From Mycobacterium angelicum (GTDB taxonomy: Bacteria; Actinomycetota; Actinomycetes; Mycobacteriales; Mycobacteriaceae): 64,000 nt of DNA. The notes under the pieces are model-generated. The model saw only the letters and a program-made list of their open reading frames with translations. It was not told the DNA's origin and searched no databases. The translations under genes were made by a program, and so were the position numbers. Shown one piece after another: positions 7,270 to 16,386 of this stretch. Location: assembly GCF_002086155.1 (NCBI RefSeq), contig NZ_MVHE01000026.1, positions 1-64,000 on the forward strand. The letters are read 5' to 3'. Each line of letters opens with the position of its first letter. Positions within the stretch are counted from its first letter, which is position 1.

Positions 7270-9648
7270 ATGCGGAGCGAGGCGACACCGCACGCCTCCC
7301 CGTTGACCGTGTGGGTCGGCTCCACCCGGTACGTCTTTCCTCCCGGACGCGACGTGATCGTGGGCCGCGGCAGCCAGTGCGATATTCGCCTGGACCGGAT
7401 GGGCCCGTTCGAACCCAACGCGGGGCCGGAACCTCCTCCTGATCTGGTGTTGCGGTTCGCTGGTACGCACTGGGTTGCCATCGACCGCAGCCAGATCGGC
7501 ATCTTCACCGACGGCGCGCGGGTTCCGACGGCCCAGATCCGCGACGGTCAGTCGATCATGATCGGTGATCCCCAGCGCGGGCCGCGGCTGACTTTCCAGC
7601 TCGCCGCTGCCGCGGGTCCGCCGGCGCCTCCGGGCGAAGCGGCCACCACCCAAATGCCGGTACGCCGACGCCATCAACCGACGTTCGAAGCATCGACCAG
7701 GCCCATGGCGTTACCGCCGCGGCCGTCACCGCCCACAACGGGGACCGGCCCGATACCGCCACCCGCCGTCCCGGTAACCCCCCGAGTTGACGACGAATCC
7801 AAGGGCGGTGGCCTGGCCGACTGGATGTCGGTGGCGACGAAGAAGCTGCGCGCTCCCCGCCCGGAGACGGGCACTGACACCAGCACACAAAGCGGAAGCG
7901 ACACCGTGGCTCCGACGACCAGTCGACTGCCACTGCAACCCGGCGCGCGCACGATCGGGGTGGCCGCCTATCGACTGGGGCTCAACGTCAACGGCCACGA
8001 ATTGCTGTCCAATGTGTCGTTCACCGCGCGCCCGGGCTCACTGATCGCGGTCATCGGGCCCTCGCGCGCCCGCAACTCCGCGCTGATCGAGTTGCTCGGC
8101 GGCACCCGCCCGCTGGACTCCGGCGTGCTGACCGTGGATGGCCACGACGTACACGCTGAGCCAGAATCGATGCGCTCGCGAATCGGGGTGGTGGCACGTG
8201 AGGACCTCGTGCATGCGCGCCTCACCGTCGAACAAGCCGTCGGTTACGCCGCTGAACTACGGCTGCCGCCCAACACGTCTGCCGACAGTCGTCGCCGGGT
8301 GGTCGACCAGATTCTCGACGAACTAAACCTCAGCCGGCACCGCATGACGCGGGTGGCCAAATTGCCGCCCGAATTGCGTCGGTGCGCAGCGATGGCGATC
8401 GAACTGGTTACCAGGCCGTCGTTGCTGGTCGTCGACGAGCCGGGCGCCGGCCTGACACCCGAGCAGCTGGCGCTGCTGCGCCGCCAGGCCGACCTGGGCT
8501 GTGTGGTCGTAATAGCGACCACGTCACTGGCTCACTTGAACCTGTGCGATCAGGTGCTGCTGCTCACCGCTGCCGGAAGCTTGGCCTTCGCCGGGCCGCC
8601 CCTGCAGATCGAGGCCGCGATGGGCACCGCCGATTGGGCCGACATCATGGCGCGGATGACCGCCGACCCCGCCGGTGCCCATCGCGAATTCCTGGCCCGC
8701 CAACAGGCCTCGGTTTCGATGACACCGCCGTCGGTGGCCGCACCGAACCGGCTTCCCGTCACACTCGGCCTCGGCCGGCAGCTGCGGTGGGCAGCCCGTC
8801 GTCAGGCCCGGCTATTGCTCGCCCACCGCGGGTACTTCGCTTTCCTGGTGCTGCTGCCGTTCGCACTGGGCGCGCTGACGCTGCTGATTCCCGGCAAGAC
8901 GGGCTTCGGCCGCGCCGATCCGTCCGGCGCCAACCCGCATGAAGCCGTCGAAATCCTCGCTGCGCTCAACATCGGCGCGGTGATCATGGGCACGGCGTTG
9001 ACCATCCGTTCGCTGGCGATCGAGCGCGGCATCTTCCGGCGCGAGCAGTCCGTCGGCCTGTCCACCTCGGCTTACCTGGCCGCCAAGCTCATCGTCTTCG
9101 GCGTGGCCGCGGCCGTCCAGGCGGCCGTCTTCACCGGCATCGTCGTACTCATCAAGGGCAAGCCCACCCAGGGCGCGGTCCTGCTGCAAAATCCGGTGGT
9201 CGAGCTGTACGTGGCGGTGGCCGCCACCACGATCGTGTCGGCGATCGTGGGTCTGGCGCTGTCCTCGGCGGGCCGCTCGATACGCGAGGTGCTGCCACTT
9301 GCGGTGCCGGCCGTCCTGGCCTCGGGGCTGTTCGCCGGCGGGCTGGTCTCGCTGGTCGGCACCTGGGGCTACGACCAGATCTCGTGGCTCGTTCCGGCCC
9401 AATGGGGCTTTGCCGCAACGGCTTCCACCGTCGATCTGCGCCGGGTCGACAAGCTCGCCGACAGCAACGAGGTGTGGGCCCACTACGTCGGCTGGTGGGT
9501 TTTCGACATGCTCGTGCTTGTCGCTTTCGGCCTGCTGTGGGCCGGATTCGTCCGATACCGACTGCGCCCGCCCTACCCGATGCGCAGCGACGCCAGCGGC
9601 CGGTCGCTACATCGCGAGCAACAGGAATTGAGTGACCTGCGTGGGTGA
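7270..9648 (+). CDS. FHA-ABC transporter-like protein with degenerate FHA and ATPase motifs (Rv1747 type)
   Basis: The 792-residue protein has an N-terminal FHA-like domain (about 13-115), a proline/threonine-rich linker (about 120-220), an ABC domain (about 225-445) and a C-terminal ABC-2 membrane domain with about six helices (from about 510). This is the layout of M. tuberculosis Rv1747, though that protein has two FHA domains. Key residues are lost: the FHA part keeps VGRGSQCDI but lacks the SRxH pair that binds phosphothreonine. Walker A reads GPSRARNS without the lysine, the signature loop is LPPELRR instead of LSGGQ, and the H-loop histidine is replaced (IATTS). Walker B (LLVVDEP) remains. 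The frame is long and intact, so it is probably expressed, but perhaps not as an ATP-driven pump. ATG 7270 follows GGGAAGG. It overlaps the convergent lipoprotein gene by 42 bases. Confidence 0.85.
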   Translation: MRSEATPHASPLTVWVGSTRYVFPPGRDVIVGRGSQCDIRLDRMGPFEPNAGPEPPPDLVLRFAGTHWVAIDRSQIGIFTDGARVPTAQIRDGQSIMIGDPQRGPRLTFQLAAAAGPPAPPGEAATTQMPVRRRHQPTFEASTRPMALPPRPSPPTTGTGPIPPPAVPVTPRVDDESKGGGLADWMSVATKKLRAPRPETGTDTSTQSGSDTVAPTTSRLPLQPGARTIGVAAYRLGLNVNGHELLSNVSFTARPGSLIAVIGPSRARNSALIELLGGTRPLDSGVLTVDGHDVHAEPESMRSRIGVVAREDLVHARLTVEQAVGYAAELRLPPNTSADSRRRVVDQILDELNLSRHRMTRVAKLPPELRRCAAMAIELVTRPSLLVVDEPGAGLTPEQLALLRRQADLGCVVVIATTSLAHLNLCDQVLLLTAAGSLAFAGPPLQIEAAMGTADWADIMARMTADPAGAHREFLARQQASVSMTPPSVAAPNRLPVTLGLGRQLRWAARRQARLLLAHRGYFAFLVLLPFALGALTLLIPGKTGFGRADPSGANPHEAVEILAALNIGAVIMGTALTIRSLAIERGIFRREQSVGLSTSAYLAAKLIVFGVAAAVQAAVFTGIVVLIKGKPTQGAVLLQNPVVELYVAVAATTIVSAIVGLALSSAGRSIREVLPLAVPAVLASGLFAGGLVSLVGTWGYDQISWLVPAQWGFAATASTVDLRRVDKLADSNEVWAHYVGWWVFDMLVLVAFGLLWAGFVRYRLRPPYPMRSDASGRSLHREQQELSDLRG

Positions 9649-10749
9649 AAAGTCGTTGTCGCTCACCAGGACTACCGATTGACGGCCATCGGGCAACTTC
9701 GGTCCCAGCGTGATGCCCTCGAGGTTGTACACCAGGTTTTTCGGCCATAGGTCCGGTGCCACCGACAGCGCGGAGACGTCGAAGGCCAGCGACTTGCGCA
9801 TCGGGGTCAGCGCCCCGCCCAGCAGCGACGGCCTGGACAGGACATCGGTCGCGGCACCGATTTCGGCGCGATAGATGCGGATCACCGGCGGTAGCGAATT
9901 GGATCGCTCCACCACCAGAAACGTGCTGTCGGACAGCGCGACCAGATCCGAGACGCCGTCGAACTGAGCGCCCAGGTTGGGCGCCTCGATCGGGTAGGCG
10001 TATTGCGCCGTGGGCTCGCCGGTGGCGACGTCGAACTTGGTGATCCGGGTCAGCACCTGATGGCCGTCGCTTTTCGGCGGCCCGTCGTTGTAACCCGGCA
10101 GCTCCATGGCAGCGAACAACGAGCGGCCGTCGGGGGTGAGCGTCAGACCTTCCAGCGCCCGGTTGCGCCGCGGCCCGGTGCGCTGGGCAGACATCGCCAG
10201 ATTGGGCGGCAGAGCGAACTGGCCGAGGTAGGCGCCGTCGAGCGCGGCGATCCGGACCAACGGGTCGACCAGTATCGGCTCTCGATCGGTGGGCCGTTCG
10301 CCTTCAGAGGTCCAGTACAACCGCTGCCGGGCAGCGTCGAAGGCGACGCCCTCGGGGTCGGGAGGAACTACCGGAGGCCGCGCGTCCAGGTTCTGCCGCG
10401 CAAACGGCTGACCCGACGTATCCAGCAGCGGACGTACGCCGGTAAACGCGACGTCGCTGATTCCCTTGTCCGACAACGAAAGCCGCACGGTGTAGAACCG
10501 CACGGGTGCGTTCGCGGAATAGTCGTCGCTGATCACGTAATAGATCTGGCGGCCGCTGTCATAACTGATGCCCGACAAGCCGCCGATGGGCGTGCCGCCA
10601 AAGGTGGCATCAGAGGCGACCAGCGACTGGCCGAGGTAAGTCAGCATGGGATGCGCCGTGTTGGCCTGCGGCCCCGCCCGGTCGCAGCCCGCCAGGCACA
10701 GGCCGGCCGCCAAACAGCAGACGGTCAGCAGTCTTCCCAGCGCGGGCAT
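9607..10749 (-). CDS. Lipoprotein with phytase-like/esterase-like beta-propeller domain
   Basis: Start at ATG 10749 gives 380 residues beginning with a lipoprotein signal: a short N-region, hydrophobic core LLTVCCLAAGLC and lipobox LAGC. The mature part contains GGLSGISYD, PEGVAFD and ALEGLTLTPDGRSLFAAME, typical of the esterase-like activity of phytase family (PF13449-type), secreted propellers of uncertain substrate. The start codon overlaps the stop of the VIT/CCC1-like gene by one base (TGATG), so the two are coupled. It converges on, and overlaps by 42 bases, the FHA-ABC gene. The family call is from motifs; substrate unknown. Confidence 0.8.
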   Translation of the reverse strand: MPALGRLLTVCCLAAGLCLAGCDRAGPQANTAHPMLTYLGQSLVASDATFGGTPIGGLSGISYDSGRQIYYVISDDYSANAPVRFYTVRLSLSDKGISDVAFTGVRPLLDTSGQPFARQNLDARPPVVPPDPEGVAFDAARQRLYWTSEGERPTDREPILVDPLVRIAALDGAYLGQFALPPNLAMSAQRTGPRRNRALEGLTLTPDGRSLFAAMELPGYNDGPPKSDGHQVLTRITKFDVATGEPTAQYAYPIEAPNLGAQFDGVSDLVALSDSTFLVVERSNSLPPVIRIYRAEIGAATDVLSRPSLLGGALTPMRKSLAFDVSALSVAPDLWPKNLVYNLEGITLGPKLPDGRQSVVLVSDNDFSPTQVTQFLLLAM

Positions 10750-11474
10750 CACATCACTGCGGCGACAAGCAACCCGACCAGGTATGTGGCCGCGACGGCG
10801 ACGGTGCCGAGGAACAACTGCCGAGACGCCGCCCACCACACGGGTTTCCGGGTGAAACGGGCGGTCAGTCCGCCGGCGATCAGCAGGCCCGCCCCACCGA
10901 AAATCAGGCCCAGTGGCAACGACCCATGCCCGGACAAATACGGAAGCAACGGGATGACCGCACCGACCGCGAACATCAAAAAGGATGAGATCGCGGCCAC
11001 CCACGCCGACGGCTTCTCATCGGGATTGAGGCCGATCTCCTGCACCATGTGGAAATTGACCGCGCGGTTTTCGTCGCGGTGGATTTCGTCGGTGGCGGCT
11101 TGCGCGGTTTTCTCGGTCATGCCCATCTCGACGAGCAAATTGACGAGTTCGGCCCGTTCGGCGCGCGGGCGGGTGCGCAGGAACCGGCGTTCGACCTGTA
11201 CCTCGGAGTCGATCTGCTCATTGGCTGTGGTCACCGACGTGTACTCGCCCAGCGCCATGGAGAACGCGCCGGCCAGCAGGCCGGCGATGCCGCTCACCAT
11301 GGTCGTGTGGGCGCTTTCCCCGGCGGCCACACCGGCGATCAGGCCCGTGTTGCTGACCAGGCCGTCCATCGCGCCGAAGGCGGCGGCCCGCAGCCAGCCT
11401 CCGCTGACATCGGAATGGCTATGGCCGACGTCGTACGGGTCGCTGCTTTCTGACCCGGGATCTGACTGGGGCAT
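10749..11474 (-). CDS. VIT1/CCC1-family membrane protein (iron/manganese transporter type)
   Basis: The 241-residue protein has the VIT/CCC1 pattern: GAMDGLVSNTGLIAGVAAG in helix 1, GAFSMALGEYTSV in helix 2, a charged cytoplasmic segment rich in Glu and Arg (about 85-150, the metal-binding region in the plant protein), then three hydrophobic helices. Relatives move Fe2+ or Mn2+ out of the cytoplasm. ATG 11474 is preferred over the upstream in-frame start at 11492. It is translationally coupled to the phytase-like lipoprotein downstream, which may suggest linked metal/phosphate handling; that is inference. Confidence 0.85.
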   Translation of the reverse strand: MPQSDPGSESSDPYDVGHSHSDVSGGWLRAAAFGAMDGLVSNTGLIAGVAAGESAHTTMVSGIAGLLAGAFSMALGEYTSVTTANEQIDSEVQVERRFLRTRPRAERAELVNLLVEMGMTEKTAQAATDEIHRDENRAVNFHMVQEIGLNPDEKPSAWVAAISSFLMFAVGAVIPLLPYLSGHGSLPLGLIFGGAGLLIAGGLTARFTRKPVWWAASRQLFLGTVAVAATYLVGLLVAAVM

Positions 11475-11502
11475 GGCGCTATCTAAACGCACCCTCTCGC
11501 CG

Positions 11503-12069
11503 CTACAGATACCGCCTCACACGGCTGCAGTACTCGGCGTACTCCTGGCCATATCGCTCGCGCATGAAAGCTTCCTCCCGCAGGACCTGCCGGTTGAACA
11601 ACCAGGCACCGCCGAGTAAGTAGCAAAGCGGAATCCAGTTGGGAAACACCAAGAACTGACCTACCAGAAACAAGAAAAAGCCTACGTAGATCGGATTTCG
11701 GCTGACCGCGAATATGCCGCTCGTCACGAGCTCGCCGGACCCCTCCACGTCGATGCCGACCCGGAAGCTGTTACCGAAGGCCACCAGGCTGAGCACCAGA
11801 ACTGCGATACCGCCCAGGCACAGCGCCACCCCAAGCCAGGCCAGCGGCGTGGACCGGAAAAACCTTTGGCTGCTGACCAACGGCCAACCGAACGCCGCGG
11901 CGAACACTGTGTAGAAGTAGAACAGCGCCACCGGCGGTATCAAGAAGTCGGTCTTGTCGATGCTTCCGAAATGCATTGCGCGAGTGCCGGTTCTGCGCAG
12001 CAGGGCGACTCGGACCAGGACCGTGCCCAGCAGCAGCACAACTGTCAATGCGGCCAGGTAATGCGGCAT
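11503..12069 (-). CDS. Isoprenylcysteine carboxyl methyltransferase-like membrane protein
   Basis: A 188-residue membrane protein with four to five helices and the ICMT/PEMT C-terminal motif: SRNPIYVGFFLFLVG followed by REEAFMRERYGQEYAEYCSR. Such proteins methylate lipophilic substrates with SAM, but bacterial substrates are mostly unknown. ATG 12069 is chosen for its GAGGA ribosome site; a GTG 21 bases further up is also in frame. It lies 28 bases downstream of nothing on its strand and just upstream of the VIT gene, so the three minus-strand genes may form one unit. Confidence 0.75.
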   Translation of the reverse strand: MPHYLAALTVVLLLGTVLVRVALLRRTGTRAMHFGSIDKTDFLIPPVALFYFYTVFAAAFGWPLVSSQRFFRSTPLAWLGVALCLGGIAVLVLSLVAFGNSFRVGIDVEGSGELVTSGIFAVSRNPIYVGFFLFLVGQFLVFPNWIPLCYLLGGAWLFNRQVLREEAFMRERYGQEYAEYCSRVRRYL

Positions 12070-12202
12070 CGCGCGGTCCTCTTCGGTCACTGGGGCTCGG
12101 GCTCGACATTCTCGACACTACCCATTGGGGACCCAGTGGGGCCCGCCCCCGTTTGTCCGGTGCTACTCCCACGTCCGCGGGCGGCGGGTTACGGTCGGAT
12201 AT

Positions 12203-14140
12203 ATGGTGCCGAACACGACGAGTACTGCCGATCATCTGCGCAACGCACTGGACGGGCGTTGGCGTGACGTGAAGAACCAGACGCGGGAAAAGTTCCAGCA
12301 TGAACAATTCCGCCCGCACTACACCCCGAACACGGTTATCGCCCGCGCCAAGGTATTCGAACAGATGAAGGTCATCTCTGCAGCAGGTATCTCCGACGAA
12401 GGGTTCCGCAAGGAGCACGGCGGCACCGGCAACGTCGGCGCGGCGATCACCATGATCCAGATGCTCGCCCAGTCGGATCTGTCCCTGATGGTCAAGGCCG
12501 GCGTGCAGTGGGGCTTATTCGGCGGCGCCGTGGAGAACCTGGGCACCGGACGCCACCACGACCTTGTGCAGGACATCATCGACCTGGAGCTGCGCGGTTG
12601 TTTCGCGATGACCGAGACGGGCCACGGCAGCGACGTTCAGTCACTGGAGACGACGGCCACCTACGACGCCGAGACCGAAGAGTTCGTCATCCATTCCGAG
12701 ACCCCGACCGCACGCAAGGACTACATCGGTGGTGCGGCCGAAACCGCAATGGTCGCAGCGGTTTTCGCACAGCTGATTACGCACGAGGACGGCAAGCCGG
12801 TCAACCACGGCGTGCACTGCGTGCTGGTGCCGATTCGTGACGAGGACGGCAACGACCTGCCGGGCGTCACCACGTCGGACTGCCACTACAAGGGCGGGCT
12901 GCCCGGTGTCGACAACGGGCGCATCATGTTCGACCATGTCCGTGTTCCGCGGGTGAACCTACTGAACAAGTACGGCGACGTGGCACCGGACGGCACTTAC
13001 AGTTCGCCGATCGACAACGCGAACCGCCGGTTCTTCACGATGATCGGCACACTGATCCGCGGGCGCGTCACGGTGGGCGGCAGCGCGGGTGCGGCGACCC
13101 AGGTGGCACTTGACATCGCTACTCGATATGCGTTGCAGCGCAAGCAATTCAGCGCCCCCGACGACGACAGCGAAGTGCTGATCATGGACTACCTGGCGCA
13201 CCAGCGCCGGCTGTTTCCGTTGATAGCGAAGACATACGCGCTGCAGTTCGCCCAGAACGAGCTGGTGTCCAAGTGTCATGACCTACAGACCTCCGACGTG
13301 GTGGACGCCGAGGAGCAGCGGGAGCTGGAAGCTCGTGCCGCTGGGCTGAAGGCGGCCAATACCTGGCATGCTTCGCGGGCCATACAGGAGGCTCGGGAAG
13401 CCTGCGGCGGCGCGGGCTACATGGCCGAGAACCGGCTGATCGCACTGCGGGCCGATACCGACGTGTTCACCACCTTCGAAGGTGACAACCACGTGCTGAC
13501 TCAGCTGGTGGCCAAAGAGCTGTTGACCGCCTACGCCGACGACATCAAGAGCATGAGCCCGGTGGAGTGGGTGCGTTTCGCGGCCAACACCGTCAGTGAC
13601 CGGGTACGCAAACGCACTGCGGCAGAGGCGATTATGCAACGGATCGTGGACGCCAGGCAGGACAGCGAAGAAGAGGGCAGCCTGTTCAACCGCGGCACCC
13701 AGGTCAATATGTTCGAGGAGCGTGAGGATTATCTGCTGTCCTCGGTGGCGCGCCGGCTGCAAAGCAAATCCAAGGAGCTGTCGGCCTTCGACGCGTTCAA
13801 TGCCGTGCAGGATCACGTGCTGCACGCGGCCGCGGCCCACATCGACCGCGTGGTGCTCGAAGCGTTCGTCGCCGGGATCGAGTCATGCCCCGACGAAGGG
13901 GCCCGCGAGCTGCTCGGCCTGTTGTGCGACCTGTACGCCCTGTCGGTGATCGAGGAGGACAAGGCCTGGTACATCGAGCACCGCTACCTGTCCACCGAGC
14001 GGGCCAAGGCCGTCACCCGCGGCATCAATGACCGCTGCCGGCTACTGCGACCGCACGCCAAGACGCTGGTCGACGGATTCGGTGTACCCGAGCCGCTGCG
14101 TTACGCCGAGATGCTGCACCCGGAGAACCTGCCCGCCTGA
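12203..14140 (+). CDS. Acyl-CoA oxidase/dehydrogenase family flavoprotein
   Basis: The 645-residue protein has the two-part layout of acyl-CoA oxidases rather than short dehydrogenases. GCFAMTETGHGSDVQSLETT is the FAD/substrate region shared with peroxisomal oxidases, GGAAETAMVAAVFAQL follows, and ACGGAGYMAENRL with TDVFTTFEGDN marks the FAD and catalytic-base region. It would oxidise an acyl-CoA at C2-C3, passing electrons to O2 or ETF. ATG 12203 gives the conserved N-terminus. It is divergent from the ICMT-like gene and ends two bases before the narK1 stop on the other strand. Confidence 0.86.
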   Translation: MVPNTTSTADHLRNALDGRWRDVKNQTREKFQHEQFRPHYTPNTVIARAKVFEQMKVISAAGISDEGFRKEHGGTGNVGAAITMIQMLAQSDLSLMVKAGVQWGLFGGAVENLGTGRHHDLVQDIIDLELRGCFAMTETGHGSDVQSLETTATYDAETEEFVIHSETPTARKDYIGGAAETAMVAAVFAQLITHEDGKPVNHGVHCVLVPIRDEDGNDLPGVTTSDCHYKGGLPGVDNGRIMFDHVRVPRVNLLNKYGDVAPDGTYSSPIDNANRRFFTMIGTLIRGRVTVGGSAGAATQVALDIATRYALQRKQFSAPDDDSEVLIMDYLAHQRRLFPLIAKTYALQFAQNELVSKCHDLQTSDVVDAEEQRELEARAAGLKAANTWHASRAIQEAREACGGAGYMAENRLIALRADTDVFTTFEGDNHVLTQLVAKELLTAYADDIKSMSPVEWVRFAANTVSDRVRKRTAAEAIMQRIVDARQDSEEEGSLFNRGTQVNMFEEREDYLLSSVARRLQSKSKELSAFDAFNAVQDHVLHAAAAHIDRVVLEAFVAGIESCPDEGARELLGLLCDLYALSVIEEDKAWYIEHRYLSTERAKAVTRGINDRCRLLRPHAKTLVDGFGVPEPLRYAEMLHPENLPA

Positions 14141-14142
14141 AC

Positions 14143-15699
14143 TCAGGAGCTCATGAGTTCAGCCGGCTGCCGGGCCGGGGTCTCGCCGGCAAGGCTCAGT
14201 GCCGGCCGGCGTACGTACTTCTTCCAGGTCAGCAGTGCCGCAGCGGCGTAGCAGATCATGAAGGTGAAGAACGCCGAGGTCCCGGTGCCGGTGCTGACGT
14301 AGGACTCACGCAGCGCCAGGTTGATCCCCACACCGCCGAGGGCGCCGAACGCGGCGACGAACCCGATGGCCACCCCGGAGATGACGCGTGACCACTCACG
14401 CCGTTCCGTCTCGCCGAGGTCCAGCGAGCGGCTGCATGCTTCGAAAATCGACGGGATCATCTTGTAGACGGATCCATTGCCCACGCCGGACAAGACGAAC
14501 AACGCGATGAAGCAGACGAAGTAGCCGACGACGGCCACACTGGCGTGCGGGCCGCTCTGCAGCGCGTGGTGGTGGCGGTCTTCCAGATTGCTCGCACTGA
14601 TCAGCAGGCCGGCGGTGAGCGTCATGGCGATGAACACCATCAGGGTCAGCCGGCTGCCGCCGATCCGGTCGGCCAGCCGGCCGCCGAAAACCCGGGCCAG
14701 TGCGGCCAGCAGCGGTCCGACGAAGGCAAGCTCGGCGGCGTGCAGCGTGGCCTGCGCCATGGTTTGGCCGCAAGCAATGAAGTTGGTCTGCAGCACCTGG
14801 CCGAAGGCGAACGAGAACCCGATGAACGAGCCGAAGCTGCCGAGGTAGAGCAGCGACAGGAACCAGGTGTCCGGGGCGGAAAGGACCGCGCCGACGATCG
14901 GCCGCAGCCGGGTCACCTTGACCCGGTACTGCTCGAGGTTGTTCATGCCCCGCGTCATTCCGATCGCGGCGATCGACAACAGCACCGCGTACAGGCCGCA
15001 GACCAGGTAGGGCTTGCCGTCGCCGGCTGTCGCGATGACCGCCAGGCTCACCAGCTGGATCACCGGCACACCGAGATTGCCTATGCCGCCGGCGATTCCG
15101 AGTGCCGAGCCTTTGAGGCGGTGCGGGTAGAACGCGTTTGCGTTGGTCATCGATGCCGCGAAATTCCCACCACCCAATCCGGTGAGCGCCGCGCACACTA
15201 AGTACGGCCACAGCGGCAGACCGGGGTTGGCCAACAAGACCATTGCGCCAATCACCGGGAATATCAACACCATTGCCGAGAACATCGCCCAGTTGCGGCC
15301 GCCGAAGATCGCGGTGGCCAGCGAGTAGGGCGTGCGCATGCAAGCGCCCACCAGGGTCGCGACGATGTCGAGCAGGAACTTGTCACCCGCCGAGAACCCA
15401 TAGACGTTCTGCGGCATGAACAACGTCATCACCGGCCAGAGCGTCCACACCGAATAACCGAGGTGGACCGTCACCACCGACCAGAAAAGGTTGCGCCGGG
15501 CGATGGTCTTGTTGCCGGCCTCCCACGCCACCAAATCCTCAGGGTCCCAATGTGAGATGTGACGTGGGCCACTGCGACGCTTCGTCGAGGCGTTCGAGTA
15601 GCCGTGAGCGACAGTGTGATTAACGGGGTGGGTGGAACTCAAGTCGTGCCCTGGACTGCGCGGCGATTCGTCGCGTTGCAGCAGCATCTGCTGGTCCAT
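14143..15699 (-). CDS. narK1: Nitrate/nitrite MFS transporter NarK1 (Rv2329c-like)
   Basis: The 518-residue protein has about 12 helices and NarK-type sequence, including GLGGGNFAASMTNANAFYP and GVGNGSVYKMIPSIF, the two glycine-rich nitrate signature regions. The N-terminal HISHWDPEDLVAWEAGN matches mycobacterial NarK1. ATG 15699 is chosen because AAGGAGGGTG lies directly upstream. It imports nitrate or exports nitrite at the inner membrane. The fused nitrate reductase gene at 16687 makes an assimilatory role likely here; in M. tuberculosis that partner is absent from this site. Confidence 0.9.
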   Translation of the reverse strand: MDQQMLLQRDESPRSPGHDLSSTHPVNHTVAHGYSNASTKRRSGPRHISHWDPEDLVAWEAGNKTIARRNLFWSVVTVHLGYSVWTLWPVMTLFMPQNVYGFSAGDKFLLDIVATLVGACMRTPYSLATAIFGGRNWAMFSAMVLIFPVIGAMVLLANPGLPLWPYLVCAALTGLGGGNFAASMTNANAFYPHRLKGSALGIAGGIGNLGVPVIQLVSLAVIATAGDGKPYLVCGLYAVLLSIAAIGMTRGMNNLEQYRVKVTRLRPIVGAVLSAPDTWFLSLLYLGSFGSFIGFSFAFGQVLQTNFIACGQTMAQATLHAAELAFVGPLLAALARVFGGRLADRIGGSRLTLMVFIAMTLTAGLLISASNLEDRHHHALQSGPHASVAVVGYFVCFIALFVLSGVGNGSVYKMIPSIFEACSRSLDLGETERREWSRVISGVAIGFVAAFGALGGVGINLALRESYVSTGTGTSAFFTFMICYAAAALLTWKKYVRRPALSLAGETPARQPAELMSS

Positions 15700-15847
15700 C
15701 ACCCTCCTTGCTCGCGGCCTCATGCGTGGCCGTCCTTGTCCGACATGGACTTTCCAGAGTGCCAGGCTTCAGCTCGCCAAGCATGCCCGGAGCAGCAGGA
15801 ACCTGCTGTAGAAGTCCTGTAGAAACCCTGAAGGCGGGCGTCAATTT

Positions 15848-15886
15848 GTTGCGTATTTGAAACGTTCGGTTGCGTATTCGAAACGT
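15848..15886. repeat. Two 18-bp direct repeats at 21-bp spacing
   Basis: GTTGCGTATTTGAAACGT (15848) and GTTGCGTATTCGAAACGT (15869) differ at one base and repeat every 21 bp, close to two DNA turns. They lie between the lppP stop and narK1, about 150 bases upstream of the narK1 start, so a same-face regulator site for narK1 is possible. Confidence 0.55.
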
Positions 15887-15894
15887 GCGGACGG

Positions 15895-16386
15895 CTATTG
15901 ATGCGGTATGGCGCCGAGCGCTTTGAGCTTGCCGTCCGGCCCGATCTGAAATTTCACGGTGCCCCTGCCGGTGGGGCAGCACTCCTGGTCGTTGCCGACG
16001 CGCCATTGGTACTGGACCGTCACCGTGTCATCGGCGGGCGCGAGCACTGTTGTATAGGGCTTCGGATTAGGGGTCGGTGAGCCCAGCGGGGTGTTGTGGT
16101 CAAAGAACAACAGCTGCTGGGGAGTCGACTCCGAGGCAATGGTCGGAATGATCTGTACCCAGTACAGGCGGCATTTCTTGGTATGCCCGCGGGCTATCTC
16201 GACCCACCGGGAATCGGCCACCGCGATCGGCACGGCAGCGATGGCCTGGCGCACCGTCTCAGCCGTCGGACCATCGGATTCCTTGCACTTATCAGGCTGC
16301 GCCGGTGGCGGTGCCGGCGTCTTGGATCCGCAACCGGCAACAGCCAGCATCACAATCAAGGCGATCGCGCTCAGCCGACGGGCCAC
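15895..16386 (-). CDS. lppP: Lipoprotein LppP (LppP/LprE family)
   Basis: A 163-residue protein with a signal peptide (MARRLSAIALIVMLAV) and lipobox VAGC, then a proline-rich linker and a mature domain with CKESDGPTAETVRQAI and QVQYQWRVGNDQECCPTG-like sequence (residues about 125-145), as in M. tuberculosis LppP. Conserved cysteines suggest disulphides outside the membrane. It has been linked to growth in macrophages in M. tuberculosis, but the molecular role is unknown. It is divergent from the nitrate reductase gene. Confidence 0.88.
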   Translation of the reverse strand: MARRLSAIALIVMLAVAGCGSKTPAPPPAQPDKCKESDGPTAETVRQAIAAVPIAVADSRWVEIARGHTKKCRLYWVQIIPTIASESTPQQLLFFDHNTPLGSPTPNPKPYTTVLAPADDTVTVQYQWRVGNDQECCPTGRGTVKFQIGPDGKLKALGAIPHQ

